NCBI RefSeq assembly: GCF_036320965.1
Contig: NC_092226.1
Span: 22,036,002-22,100,001 of the forward strand
Direction of reading: 5' to 3'
Length of the DNA: 64,000 nt
Origin: Panulirus ornatus
Taxonomy: Eukaryota; Arthropoda; Malacostraca; Decapoda; Palinuridae
Each line of letters opens with the position of its first letter. Positions within the stretch are counted from its first letter, which is position 1. The notes under the pieces are model-generated. The model was not told the origin of the DNA. It saw only the letters and a list, made by a program, of their open reading frames with translations, and ran no database searches. This document shows, in pieces, positions 33,079 through 43,660 of the stretch. The position numbers and the translations under genes are program-made.

Positions 33079-33893
33079 AGGGTTGTGCGGAGGAGGGTGG
33101 ATGTGTTGGAAATGAATTGTTTGAGGACAATGTGTGGTGTGAGGTGCTTTAATCGAGTAAGTAATGAAAGGGTTAAGATATGTGTGGTAATAAAAAGAGT
33201 GTGGTTGAGAGAGCAGAAGAGGGTGTGTTGAAATGGTTTGGACACATGGAGAGAATGAGTGAGGAAAGATTGATAGAGAGGATATATGTGCCAGAGGTGG
33301 AGGGAAGAAGGGGAAGCGGGAGATCAAATTGGAGGTGGAAGGATGGAGTGAAAAAGATTTTGAGTTATTGGGGCTTGAACATACAGGAGGGTGAAAGGTG
33401 TGCAAGGAATAGAGTAAATTGGAACGATGTGGTATACTGGGGTAGATGTGCTGTCACTGGATTGAACCATGGCATGTGAAGCATCTGGGGTAAACCATGG
33501 AAAGGTCTGTAGGGGCCTGGATGTGGAAAGGGAGCTGTGGTTTCGATGCATTACACATGACAGCTAGAGACTGAGTGTGAATAAATTTGGCTTTTTTTTG
33601 TCTGTTCGTGGCACTGCCTCGCGAGAGGGGTGTGTGTGTGTGTGTGTGTGTGCTATTTCGTGTGTGTTGGGGTGGCGATGGGAATGGATGAAGGCAGCAA
33701 GTATGGATATGTACATGTGTATATATGTATATGTCTGTGTATGTATATTTATGTATTCGTTGAAATGTAAATGTATGTATATGTGCGTGTGTGGGCATTT
33801 ATGTATATACATGTGTCTGTGGGTGGGTTGGGCCATTCCTCATCTGTTTCCTTGTGCTATCTTGCTATTGCAGGAGACAGCGGTTTAAGTATA
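33079..33893 (+). mobile_element. RTE-clade LINE, C-terminal fragment with long-type 3' UTR
   Basis: Starts at VVRRRVDVLEMNCLRTMCGV, then KSVVERAEEGVLKWFGHMER and RIYVPEVEGRRGSGRSNW. Moderately diverged. A (GT)n run at 33630-33651 lies in the loop of the UTR hairpin. Ends at the core near 33853-33883. Confidence 0.88.
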
Positions 33894-34154
33894 ATGAATA
33901 TATAAATATGTGGGAAAGGATAGAAAGAAAGTAATGCATGAAAGAGTGAGTATTAGGTTTAATGACACCAATGTACAAACTGTTTTCCATTGAGCGTGGT
34001 TTCCATCACTGGCAGATTTATGGAAAATATTCTTCACAACTAAGCCACAGATCACTTAGAGTAGCACTGTTTAACCTTCAAATGCTGGATGACTTACAGA
34101 AAGTGGATTGCAGTATGGACAAAATACAAAGACTTCAAACTTTTTTCCCATTAT

Positions 34155-34660
34155 GATGTGAAAGAAATACATGAAAAATATAAATGCATAAAAAAAGTGG
34201 GCTAATATATGTTATGTGGTCTTAGTATAATGTTGAAGGTGATGCGTAGATCCCCTCTGGGAAATAATGGCTAAATGTTGGAGGAGGGTTGTGGTGGGTG
34301 TCAATCATTCAGATTTTCTTTTTTATGTTGCAGAATGAAAGAATTACATGTAAAAGTAAGGGATATGTACAAAAAAGTGAACTCATTTATGGATGTGATT
34401 TACCCTAAACGTAACGTAGGTCCCTCTGGGTAGTGATGGAGAAAACATTGTGGAGGATGTGCCTCATTCAGATTTTTTTTTCCCATTGTAAAATTACAAA
34501 AGAAATGCACATAAAAGTAAAGCTCATGTATAAAGTGAGCAAATATATTTTGTACTGTGGTATAATGCTAATGTTAGCATGTAGTTACCCGATGGGAATG
34601 GTGGAGAAATGATGGAGGAGGGCGTGCATCTGAAGCATCACTGAGTTATCACTCACCCCC
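34155..34660. repeat. Diverged tandem repeat, about 3 units of roughly 165 bp
   Basis: Blocks like GAAATACATGAAAAATATAA, GGAGAAA and GGAGGAGGG(T/C)G recur near 34165, 34335 and 34500, with TCAGATTTT in two of them. The units differ considerably. The flanking 33894-34154 is unique-looking intron. Confidence 0.6.
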
Positions 34661-34884
34661 TGCTTAGGGCAGAAATGTATTTCATGCCTAGTAGCCATAC
34701 AAATGTTATGATATTGGTGTGCAATTCAAATTATAGATTACCACCTTTATTATGAATCTTAGTGTTCCAGTCAGTCAGCTGTAAATACTTATTTGTAAAT
34801 ACCTGTTTGTGCTGTACAGGGAAGGAGATCTACACTCATTGGGTCTCATTTCTTAAGTATTTTCTATTATCATAGAACTTAAAT

Positions 34885-35515
34885 TATGTATGATATCTTT
34901 GTCTGTATCTCTGATGCCTGTTCCCTTTAGCGACTCCTACAAGAGGGTGACCATGGCAAAAGAGTCTCCTTAACTGGTGAAATCCACTGCAGCTTCTTTG
35001 CCGTTAGTGCCTCATCATTAACATGCCACTGGCAGAGGGCAACTCTAGCCTAGTGTTTTCAAAGGCTCCTTCCTAATTTTCCTATCAATTACTACTTCAA
35101 CCCTTTGTATTTATCTAATCTTCGTGTCTAGTGTTCCAACTTACTACTTCTACCTAATGGTCCAACCAACTACTACTACTACCATATTTTTCTGCCTTAT
35201 GTTCCTGTCTAGTGTTCCTACTTAGTACTACTATATATTTTTCCTACCATTTTGCCTAAAAGTAGGGCTAGTGCATAGCACTCATCTCTAGAAAATCTAG
35301 TCACAAAGAATGAGTTGTGTGAGTTAGTGTGCTGTCAGGTGTTATGTGTTACAAGGATAGATTGTATGTGTGTGGACAGAACGTCAGTAGTCTATATGTG
35401 GGTGAAACAGAAAGAAAAGACAGCTCTGTGGGTCAGAGGATTGTAACTAAATCACTGAAGTGCTGGCTCGCTACACATATGCCACTAACCCTCCCAATAA
35501 CCAATCCCTGTTATT
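34885..35515. repeat. Unclassified interspersed repeat, about 0.6 kb (copy D2)
   Basis: Collinear with 20156-20745: TTTGTCTGTATCTCTGATGC at the left, GCCACTGGCAGAGGGCAACT, TAGGGCTAGTGCATAGCACT and AAGTGCTGGCTCGCTAC at the right. No terminal repeats or coding capacity seen. Confidence 0.7.
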
Positions 35516-35599
35516 CTGTTTCATTCAATCACCTTTTTTTTATACTATGAAAGTGCTTATTTACATCTTTTTCAACAAGTTTCCTGCCTAATTTCATGA

Positions 35600-36550
35600 T
35601 AATGTCCTGTGGTTGGTCTATCCCTACATCTCTCAAAGAATTGTGGACTGTGCAACACATCAATATGTTTGAAAAACTTCAAGGTTTTAATCACCCATCA
35701 TTCCTTTCTTCCAAGGTGGGCAAATTTAAAGCCTCCAGCCTTTTCCTGTAACTCATCTTTATTGATTTTAGTACTATACCATCTTTGTTCCTCCTTTTGC
35801 TTATTTCTCTTAGCTCTTGGGCACCTTTAGATGAGGTGACCAAACTTGCAAAGCATATTCTAGTTTGATCATACACAGGATATGAACAGCTTGCTGAATA
35901 TTTCCTTATACATAAACTTGAAAGCAGTTCTTATAATTGCAAACAGACAATATTTCTTCTTAAATAACCTCCTAATGTGTGACTCTGGTGATAGGTTAGG
36001 GATGATGCTGACTCCCAAGTCCTTTTCACTTACAGATTCCTGAAGCTTATTTCCTACTAAATGACATTAATGTTAGGGCCTTACACACTTTGCCTCATCT
36101 TCATTATTTTACATTTGCTTGAGCTAAATTTCACCAACCAAGTGTCAGACCAACTTTCAAGTCTATTTAGGTTTTTTGTAAATTAAAGCAGTCCTTTCTT
36201 TTCACTTCCCTCAACACTTTTACATCATCTGTAAACATATCCAGGAAGGAGTCCATCCCTTTAAGTAAGTCATTTTCATACACTGAGAAGAGTACTGGTA
36301 CCAGAGTAGAATCGTGTGGCTTTCCACTGATCACCTCATCCCATTTGGAGATGGCTCTTCTAGCACTAGATTCTCGGTTCTCTCCGAGTGAGATAATTTT
36401 GTCCATGGAAGGAATTTCCCCATTTATTCGTGCATGGTATTCCAGTTTCTCAATCAGTACTGAGTTAGATGCTCCAGATATAAACAGTCCACCCAGCCTG
36501 CCCTGTGTCCAGAATTGAGCTCTCTCTCTTAGAAGTCTGAGAGGTTTGTT
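35600..36550 (-). mobile_element. Jockey/CR1-like LINE RT fragment, minus strand
   Basis: On the minus strand, WDEVISGKPHDSTLVPVLFS and VYENDLLKGMDSFLDMFTDD (the FADD-equivalent block near 36230) mark the RT palm. Near 35691-35780, MSYRKRLEALNLPTLEERN is the typical C-terminal block. Stops and frameshifts separate the pieces. It belongs to a different LINE lineage from the RTE copies. Confidence 0.75.
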
Positions 36551-37153
36551 ACAAATGACCTTTTCTTAAAACCGAGCCTTCTCTCACTTAGCTTTGTATT
36601 CTTCCTGACATTCAAGGGTTTCTTAATGATCCAGATTATGGTTTTAATTGCAGTCATTCAAGCATGGCATCTGCTTGTCATCTTGTATAGCATCTGCTTG
36701 TTATCAAGTAGAATGAAAGGCAAGTAGTTGTCTATTTTTTCAAAAAGAGTTAGATAAAGTCTGATGTCATAGATAAGCAGAAGTAAACTTGCGCAATATA
36801 GATAGTGCAGTTCTTCATTAGCCAGAGAATTGGATGACTGGAAGTAAACAGAGATTAGTGATAAATGGTCATACCTCGCTGATACTTTCCTTTTAACGTA
36901 CATACCTCATTGGTGCTTTTCACTTAATGTAAATTTTTCCAAGGAATGACTTCCAGGCCCTTGATACAGATTTCCTCTGTGTTGATTGGTACTGTTGGAA
37001 GAGCCTCTTCCTCTTTACCATGATAAATCAAACTCTCAGACTCTTGAGAAGGTGAATCTTTTGGGGGTTTGGTGACCCTAGTAGAACCATTGCCTCAGTC
37101 TAGTTTCAATTATGCTCCACTTATTCTAGAAGCAGTTGGACATTTTTGGTCTT
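36551..37153. other. Intron sequence, no feature recognised
   Basis: Unique-looking; a short direct repeat (GCATCTGCTTGT) occurs twice near 36665-36702. The end (37154-37160) is a candidate target duplication of the next LINE. Confidence 0.5.
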
Positions 37154-37164
37154 AATAAGCATTA

Positions 37165-39483
37165 TTGGATTACGTGTTAATTGACAGGCGCGCGAAAGAG
37201 AGACTTTTGGATGTTAATGTGCTGAGAGGTGCAACTGGAGGGATGTCTGATCATTATCTTGTGGAGGCTAAGGTGAAGATTTGTATGGGTTTTCAGAAAA
37301 GAAGAGTGAATGTTGGGGTGAAGAGGGTGGTGAGAGTAAGTGAGCTTGGGAAGGAGACTTGTGTGAGGAAGTACCAGGAGAGACTGAGTACAGAATGGAA
37401 AAAGGTGAGAACAATGGAAGTAAGGGGAGTGGGGGAGGAATGGGATGTATTTAGGGAATCAGTGATGGATTGCGCAAAAGATGCTTGTGGCATGAGAAGA
37501 GTGGGAGGTGGGTTGGTTAGAAAGGGTAGTGAGTGGTGGGATGAAGAAGTAAGATTATTAGTGAAAGAGAAGAGAGAGGCATTTGGACGATTTTTGCAGG
37601 GAAAAAATGCAATTGAGTGGGAGATGTATAAAAGAAAGAGACAGGAGGTCAAGAGAAAGGTGCAAGAGGTGAAAAAGAGGGCAAATGAGAGTTGGGGTGA
37701 GAGAGTATCATTAAATTTTAGGGAGAATAAAAAGATGTTCTGGAAGGAGGTAAATAAAATGCGTAAGACAAGGGAGCAAATGGGAACTTCAGTGAAGGGC
37801 GCAAATGGGGAGGTGATAACAAGTAGTGGTGATGTGAGAAGGAGATGGAGTGAGTATTTTGAAGGTTTGTTGAATGTGTTTGATGATAGAGTGGCAGATA
37901 TAGGGTGTTTTGGTCGAGGTGGTGTGCAAAGTGAGAGGGTTAGGGAAAATGATTTGGTAAACAGAGAAGAGGTAGTAAAAGCTTTGCGGAAGATGAAAGC
38001 CGGCAAGGCAGCAGGTTTGGATGGTATTGCAGTGGAATTTCTTAAAAAAGGGGGTGACTGTATTATTGACTGGTTGGTAAGGTTATTTAATGTATGTATG
38101 ACTCATGGTGAGGTGCCTGAGGATTGGCGGAATGCATGCATAGTGCCATTGTACAAAGGCAAAGGGGATAAGAGTGAGTGCTCAAATTACAGAGGTATAA
38201 GTTTGTTGAGTATTCCTGGTAAATTATATGGGAGGGTATTGATTGAGAGCGTGAAGGCATGTACAGAGCATCAGATTGGGGAAGAGCAGTGTGGTTTCAG
38301 AAGTAGTAGAGGATGTGTGGATCAGGTGTTTGCTTTGAAGAATGTATGTGAGAAATACTTAGAAAAGCAAATGGATTTGTATGTAGCATTTATGGATCTG
38401 GAGAAGGCATATGATAGAGTTGATAGAGATGCTCTGTGGAAGGTATTAAGAATATATGGTGTGGGAGGCAAGTTGTTAGAAGCAGTGAAAAGTTTTTATC
38501 GAGGATGTAAGGCATGTGTACGTGTAGGAAGAGAGGAAAGTGACTGGTTCTCAGTGAATGTAGGTTTGCAGCAGGGGTGTGTGATGTCTCCATGGTTGTT
38601 TAATTAGTTTATGGATGGGGTTGTTAGGGAGGTGAATGCAAGAGTTTTGGAAAGAGGGGCAAGTATGAAGTCTGTTAGGGATGAGAGAGCTTGGGAAGTG
38701 AGTCAGTTGTTGTTTGCTGATGATACAGTGCTGGTGGCTGATTCATGTGAGAAACTGCAGAAGCTGGTGACTGAGTTTGGTAAAGTGTGTGAAAGAAGAA
38801 AGTTAAGAGTAAATGTGAATAAGAGCAAGGTAATTAGGTACAACAGGGTTGAGGGTCAAGTCAATTGGGAGGTAAGTTTGAATGGAGAAAAACTGGAGGA
38901 AGTAAAGTGTTTTAGATATCTGGGAGTGGATCTGGCAGCGGATGGAACCATGGAAGCGGAAGTGGATCATAGGGTGGGGGAGGGGGCGAAAATCCTGGGA
39001 GCCTTGAAGAATGTGTGGAAGTCGAGAACATTATCTTAGAAAGCAAAAATGGGTATGTTTGAAGGAATAGTGGTTCCAACAATGTTGTATGGTTGCGAGG
39101 CGTGGGCTATGGATAGAGTTGTGCACAGGAGGATGGATGTGCTGGAAATGAGATGTTTGAGGACAATGTGTGGTGTGAGGTGGTTTGATCAAGTAAGTAA
39201 CGTAAGGGTAAGAGAGATGTATGGAAATAAAAAGAGCATGGTTGAGAGAGCAGAAGAGGGTGTTTTGAAATGGTTTGGGCACATGGAGAGAATGAGTAAG
39301 GAAAGATTGACCAAGAGGATATATGTGTCGGAGGTGGAGGGAACGAGGAGAAGTGGGAGACCAAATTGGAGGTGGAAAGATGGAGTGAAAAAGATTTTGA
39401 GTGATCGGGGCCTGAACATGCAGGAGGGTGAAAGGAGGGCAAGGAATAGAGTGAATTGGATCGATGTGGTATACTGGGGTTGA
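37165..39483 (+). pseudogene. RTE retrotransposon polyprotein (endonuclease C-terminus, RT), two in-frame TAG codons
   Basis: One frame of 773 codons without any frameshift, interrupted only by TAG at 38605-38607 and TAG at 39037-39039. Order of parts: GGMSDHYLVEAKVKI (endonuclease end, about residue 30), a basic coiled linker (residues 100-220), VVKALRKMKAGKAAGLDGIA, VPEDWRNACIVPLYKGKG, VAFMDLEKAYDRVDRDALW, GLQQGCVMSPWLFN, then after the first stop LLFADDTVLVAD, and after the second LYGCEAWAMDRVV and WFGHMERMSKER. In the element the RT makes cDNA by target-primed synthesis. This copy lacks its 5' end and is interrupted, so it is inactive by itself. In most other copies the two stop positions read TTG and CGG or CAG. 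Confidence 0.9.
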
Positions 39484-39628
39484 CGTGCTGTCAATGGATT
39501 GAATCAGGGCATGCGAAGCGTCTGGGGTAAACCATGGAAAGCTGTGTAGGTATGTATAGTTGCGTGTGTGGACGTATGTATATACATGTGTATGGGGGTG
39601 GGTTGGGCCATTTGTTTCGTCAGTTTCC

Positions 39629-39662
39629 TTGCGCTACCTCGCAAACGCGGGAGACAGCGACA
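39629..39662 (+). other. 3'-terminal RNA hairpin of the RTE LINE (reference copy)
   Basis: CGCT 39632-39635 pairs AGCG 39656-39659. Inside, CTCGC 39638-39642 pairs GCGGG 39647-39651 around a loop AAAC, leaving an internal loop AC/AGAC. The same fold can be drawn in all short- and long-type copies and in the SINE-like repeats. Such 3' structures are where LINE reverse transcriptases recognise their RNA; the role here is inferred. Confidence 0.65.
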
Positions 39663-39683
39663 AAAAAAAAAAAAAAAATAAGC

Positions 39684-41104
39684 TTTCAGTGTTAAATGAT
39701 GCAGGTGTGGAATTTCTCTCCTCTGGCTAAAAGTGTAGTATGAGAATTTCACTTCTAAAGCATTTCAAATTCTCCTTTGGTTGCCAATAGTAACCTCAAA
39801 GGTTATCTGCCATCACTTCTTTGCTTCTTTGTTCTGTAAGCAGGGTAAAGCTACTGGCACCACAGGGTACCACAAATGTGCACCACAGGAACTGCTTTCA
39901 CTTGGGTGTGTTGTTGATCTTGGTTGCACCCCACAACTGACAAAAGCCATGATGTTCCATTTTTTCCTTCAGACTCCTTGAACTCTAACTATTCACCCTG
40001 TTTAGACCCAGAGGAGGATTCTAGATATTCAAACAGCCTAGTTAGACCTTGAAAAGGAACTAAATCTACAAGCCAGTACCTTCATATCCAGTTTCCTTGC
40101 TGTAGCCTGACCACAAAAGTCTGTTTCTCTGCTCAAGCCTTGGGATGTTGGGATTCATAGTAAGCATGATTGATGCTGTGTTTCATCACAAGAAGCTCTT
40201 CAGTTTTCATCAAGACATCATCAGTTACCACCTAAAAGGAAAGATTTGCTACATCTATCAAGCACCTCATCCTGAAGTCTTAATTTATCTCAAAATCCTC
40301 TGCTCTATGAAATTAGAACAATTGATTCCACTTTAGCCTGTCTCAGGAATGTCTCTGGAAAATAATTTTCTTAGAGGGATATGGAGCTCCACCTGCACTT
40401 CAGTCCACCATTACTACAGTCTGGTACAGGGGAGGACAGTGATTTTTTTTCTCCATGCTTTTTTTATCACATGCTTCATGCAGTGCAGTTCAGATGTTGT
40501 GGGAGCAAATAGTTTGGCTTTTTGCCGTATTTGGAGTGAGCTTATGAGATAAGCCTTGTTTCTTTAGGGGACTTTATGGTAAGCTGTTGTTTGAGCAAGA
40601 TGATCCTGTCCCTAGGTACAGGTTCTGGGATTACTCTCAGATTATTATTGAGATTTATCTAACTTCTGTTTTCTCAAAGATTGTAGAACATGCTTTCATT
40701 TCCTCTGCTCTTTTTTTGTATTACTTTTATCAGGAAAGAAAAGCCTGGAAGGTGGGTCACACAATGGATTTGGATAATGAAATGATGCTTGGTAAAAAAA
40801 AAAATCATGGTAGAAAATTTGCTCTTTTTTTTTTTTTTTTTTCTTTTATCAGGAAAGAAAAGACTGGAAGGTGGGTTACACAATGGTTAATAGTTTCCCC
40901 TAACCAAACACAAACAGAAGCCTCATGGGAAAGCGACCTCTAGCAGAGGTGTGATTTGCTGACGTAAAATTAAAAAGAGTTAGTAGGAGAGGTTTCAAGA
41001 GATTTGATAAGTAAAGGAAAAACATTTTGGGTGATTAAAATTTGGGTAAATGTGTCAAATATATAGGAACAAACATTTAGGGGATTATTTGTTTATATTT
41101 ATTT
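39684..41104. other. Intron sequence with possible old retroelement remnant and a 40-bp direct repeat
   Basis: 39800-40560 gives scattered plus-strand peptides (GCVVDLGCTPQLTKAMMFHF, GFIVSMIDAVFHHKKL, SMKLEQLIPL) that loosely recall DIRS-type RT/RNase H. The match is weak and broken by stops. TATCAGGAAAGAAAAG plus about 24 more bases occurs at about 40729 and again at about 40847. Confidence 0.3.
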
Positions 41105-41440
41105 ATTATACTTTTTCGCTGTCTCCCACGTAAGCGAGGCAGCGCAAGGAAACAGACAAAAGAATGGCCCAACCCACCCACATACACATGTATATATATA
41201 CATGTCCACACACAGCACATATACATATCTATACATCTCACAGTATACATATATATACACACACAGATATATACATATATATACATGTACATAATTCATA
41301 CTGTCTGCCCTTATTCATTCCCGTCACCACCCCACCACACATGGAATGAAAACCCCCTCCCCCCGCAAATGCGTGAGGTAGCGCTAGGAAAAGACAACGA
41401 AGGCCACATTCATTCACACTTGGTCTAGCTGTCATGTATA
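41105..41440 (-). mobile_element. RTE LINE 3'-UTR-only fragment, minus strand, next to an exon
   Basis: Contains the reversed terminal core (CGCTGTCTCCCACGTAAGCG), the CATGTATATATATACATG region and the second core with GCGTGAGGTAGCGC, that is, the long-type UTR with no coding part. It ends about 117 bases before the KLHL exon at 41558. Confidence 0.88.
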
Positions 41441-41557
41441 ATGCACTGAGATTTAGGGGATGTGAACTGTATTATCATCCATCAGTATTTCTAAGATTTT
41501 TAGAATTTTGTGCTGGTCATTTAACTATATTGATAATTTACTGTATTCTTGTTACAG

Positions 41558-41667
41558 GCAAAGATTACCTAATTGAAGCTATGAAGTATCATTTGTTGAA
41601 GGGAGAACAGAAAGCACTATTTAAATCCCCAAGAACCAAACCTCGGCAGCCAGTTGGCCTTCCTAAG
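41558..41667 (+). CDS. KLHL2/3: Kelch-like protein (KLHL2/KLHL3 type), exon 2 in window: end of BACK domain and linker to Kelch propeller
   Basis: The acceptor is TTACAG and the donor GTAAGT. The first two bases complete a cysteine codon begun in the previous exon. The exon then reads KDYLIEAMKYHLL, a block strongly conserved in KLHL2/3, then the basic linker SPRTKPRQPVGLPK and a phase-0 end. In the family this segment joins the BACK helices to the first Kelch blade. The exon is only 110 bases long. A minus-strand RTE 3'-UTR fragment ends about 117 bases upstream. The intron downstream is 8.5 kb and carries a SINE, a Harbinger-like element and two LINE insertions. Confidence 0.93.
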
Positions 41668-42359
41668 GTAAGTTCATGTTAAGTAGGATCTCAGTTACTG
41701 TATGATATTTGAATCTTCCAACAAAATATGAAGAGGAGTGTTGATGTATCAGTTATTATGATATGTCCCCAATTAATGAGGTATACTGTAATTGCCAGAC
41801 TGTAATTTCCCACATTTCTTGTTAGGAGGAAATTTATTAAACAAAGAATGCTTGTATCATTTGTGATGCTTAACAGTAGTGAATGTTAGTATCATTTTTT
41901 TATATTTATTAGATAGTGAATGTTAGTATCATTTTTTATATTTATTAGATAGTGAATGCTAGTATCTGTCCTCATAATGTTTCCCACATTTATGCCAAAA
42001 CAAATGCATGTACAAAAAATGAAATAGATATTTGAGCCTGTTCCCCTACAACTTGTAATAAGACATTAGTTCTGACATTATCAGAAGGTATCAGTTTTAC
42101 ATTATTGGGTATAGAACTACTTACACTTAATGAAATATCATGAAAAGATATGAAATCAGTTTTGCTTTACTCTTGTTAAAGTGTACACATGTATAACTTT
42201 TTTTATCAAAGCTTATACTACATAAACTGCACTGTGTAATGCTTCCATAAGTAAACATTCAAAATGATAAGGGACTCATCTGGTAGGAACTAAAGTAGCT
42301 CATATTTCCTTTGTCGCAGTAAAATCTTCAGTCATACAAATTCAGGACCCATTATGGAT
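41668..42359. other. Intron sequence after exon 2, no gene recognised
   Basis: AT-rich. A 45-base block (GAATGTTAGTATCATTTTTT and neighbours) is repeated in tandem near 41879-41970. Nothing else stands out. Confidence 0.5.
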
Positions 42360-42370
42360 ACAGAACATAT

Positions 42371-42618
42371 TTTTTTTTTTTTTTTTTTTTTCAAACTATT
42401 CGCCATTTCCCGCGTTAGCGAGGTAGCGTTAAGAACAGAGAACTGGGCCACTGAGGGAATATCCTCACCTGGCCCCCCTCTCTGTTCCTTCTTTTGGAAA
42501 ATTAAAAAAAATTGAGAGGGGAGTATTTCCAGCCCCCCGCTCCCTCCCCTTTTAGTCGCCTTCTACGACACGCAGGGAATACGTGGGAAGTATTCTTTCT
42601 CCCCTATCCCCAGGGATA
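42371..42618 (-). repeat. SINE-like repeat (copy S9), full length, minus strand, with target-site duplication
   Basis: Reversed tail with T-run at 42371-42391, GCCATTTCCCGCGTTAGCGA, TCGCCTTCTACGACACGCAG, and the family 5' end reversed as CCCCTATCCCCAGGGATA. ACAGAACATAT precedes it (42360-42370) and follows it (42619-42629). This 11-bp duplication defines the true ends and shows insertion by target-primed retrotransposition. The element is about 230 bp plus its A-tail. Confidence 0.93.
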
Positions 42619-42990
42619 ACAGAACATATTATATTGCAAATTTATTTTACGGTGAATAAAGGATGCCTCCAGTTACACTTAAAACTTTTACATAAATCTG
42701 CTGAAGCAAGTGATGTTTATAAGTATTTGTTATTTGGTAATGTCAGTAAATTCCTTGACATCAGGATCTTATATACCTGAATGCACAGCATGTAATATGT
42801 CATAGTCCCAAGAGATGATTTCTAGAACATTTTCAAATAGGATAATTATCTTGAAGAATAATGTAAATCTTTCCCTTATTCTTAGCTGTCTTGTAAGCGT
42901 AGTAAAAGCTACCTCCCTGTGAATACATACCTTTTAGTGAATTTGCCTGTCAGCCATACTCACATCCCCAAAATAACAGTAGTTCATTTA

Positions 42991-43660
42991 GGCCTAATGC
43001 ACTCTGTAGTTCCGCTCACTTGATGCTCTCGCTCCACTCACTGTCATGGATGATGCACACTTACCGCTTTGCTTATGGTACACTCATGTTAAATCAATGT
43101 TCATCCCAGTCCACTTTTGTTGCATGCTATCTAGTGTCAGTGTATCTAGCAGTGGAAGAAAATAGATTTTTCTTTGTCTGAGTTGGTTATGATTGCCATA
43201 GCCCTGGACAAAGAGGAAGAAGAAACAAACAAACAAAATAAGAAAAGGAGAACTTGGCTGCCTCCATCTAGTGTTGGAGGAGAGGAAAATTGAGGGGGGA
43301 ATTTCACTCTCTGTATCTTCGTCTGATTGTTGTTGATTAGAGCAAATGTTTTCATAATCCCACATGGTTGGTTTCTTGGGGTTCATCGGGAAGGATGGAG
43401 AGACAGCCTTTCGCTTCACTGATGTCCAGACCAAGACAGGAGCGAGACTGTTGGGTAATGCACACAAAATGCTCTCACTCTGTCATGGTCTGCTCCTGCT
43501 CTGTTCAAAATGTCTTTTGGATGACCTTTGCTTGTTCGTGATTGGAGCAAGAGTGAACCTTGAGGTGCATGCCCCCATTGAAATACACATAATAATATTT
43601 AACCAGAGCGAGAGTGAACCATGAGTGGACCAGGAGCAGAGCTATAGTGTGCATCAGGCC
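42991..43660. mobile_element. PIF/Harbinger-like DNA transposon, 670 bp, probably non-autonomous
   Basis: Terminal inverted repeats of 27 bp: GGCCTAATGCACTCTGTAG at 42991 onward and the complement of the right end, GGCCTGATGCACACTATAG, ending at 43660, with 5 mismatches in 27. TTA flanks both sides (42988-42990 and 43661-43663), as expected of Harbinger elements, whose target is TWA. A minus-strand open frame at 43084-43467 lies inside. It may be a remnant of an element protein, but I cannot identify a transposase motif. Confidence 0.75.

Larger units (their letters stand above)
37161..39678 (+). mobile_element. RTE-clade LINE, best-preserved copy (end of endonuclease to short-type 3' UTR)
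   Basis: 5'-truncated inside the endonuclease at LLDYVLIDRRAKERLLDV, then complete through linker, RT, C-terminus and the short-type 3' UTR. AATAAGC occurs just before it (37154-37160) and just after the A-run (39677-39683), a plausible target-site duplication, although the first two A are ambiguous with the tail. A folded 3' core is at 39632-39659. Confidence 0.93.

Noticed and set aside
35329..35550. Cysteine-containing frame in repeat D2 resembling a GIY-YIG segment (LYVGETER)
   Set aside because: The corresponding part of D1 is not open and lacks the motif, so the resemblance is probably chance.
43084..43467. A 127-codon minus-strand frame as a protein gene
   Set aside because: It lies wholly inside an element with inverted ends and a TTA duplication, and contains a low-complexity hydrophobic stretch; no family is recognised.
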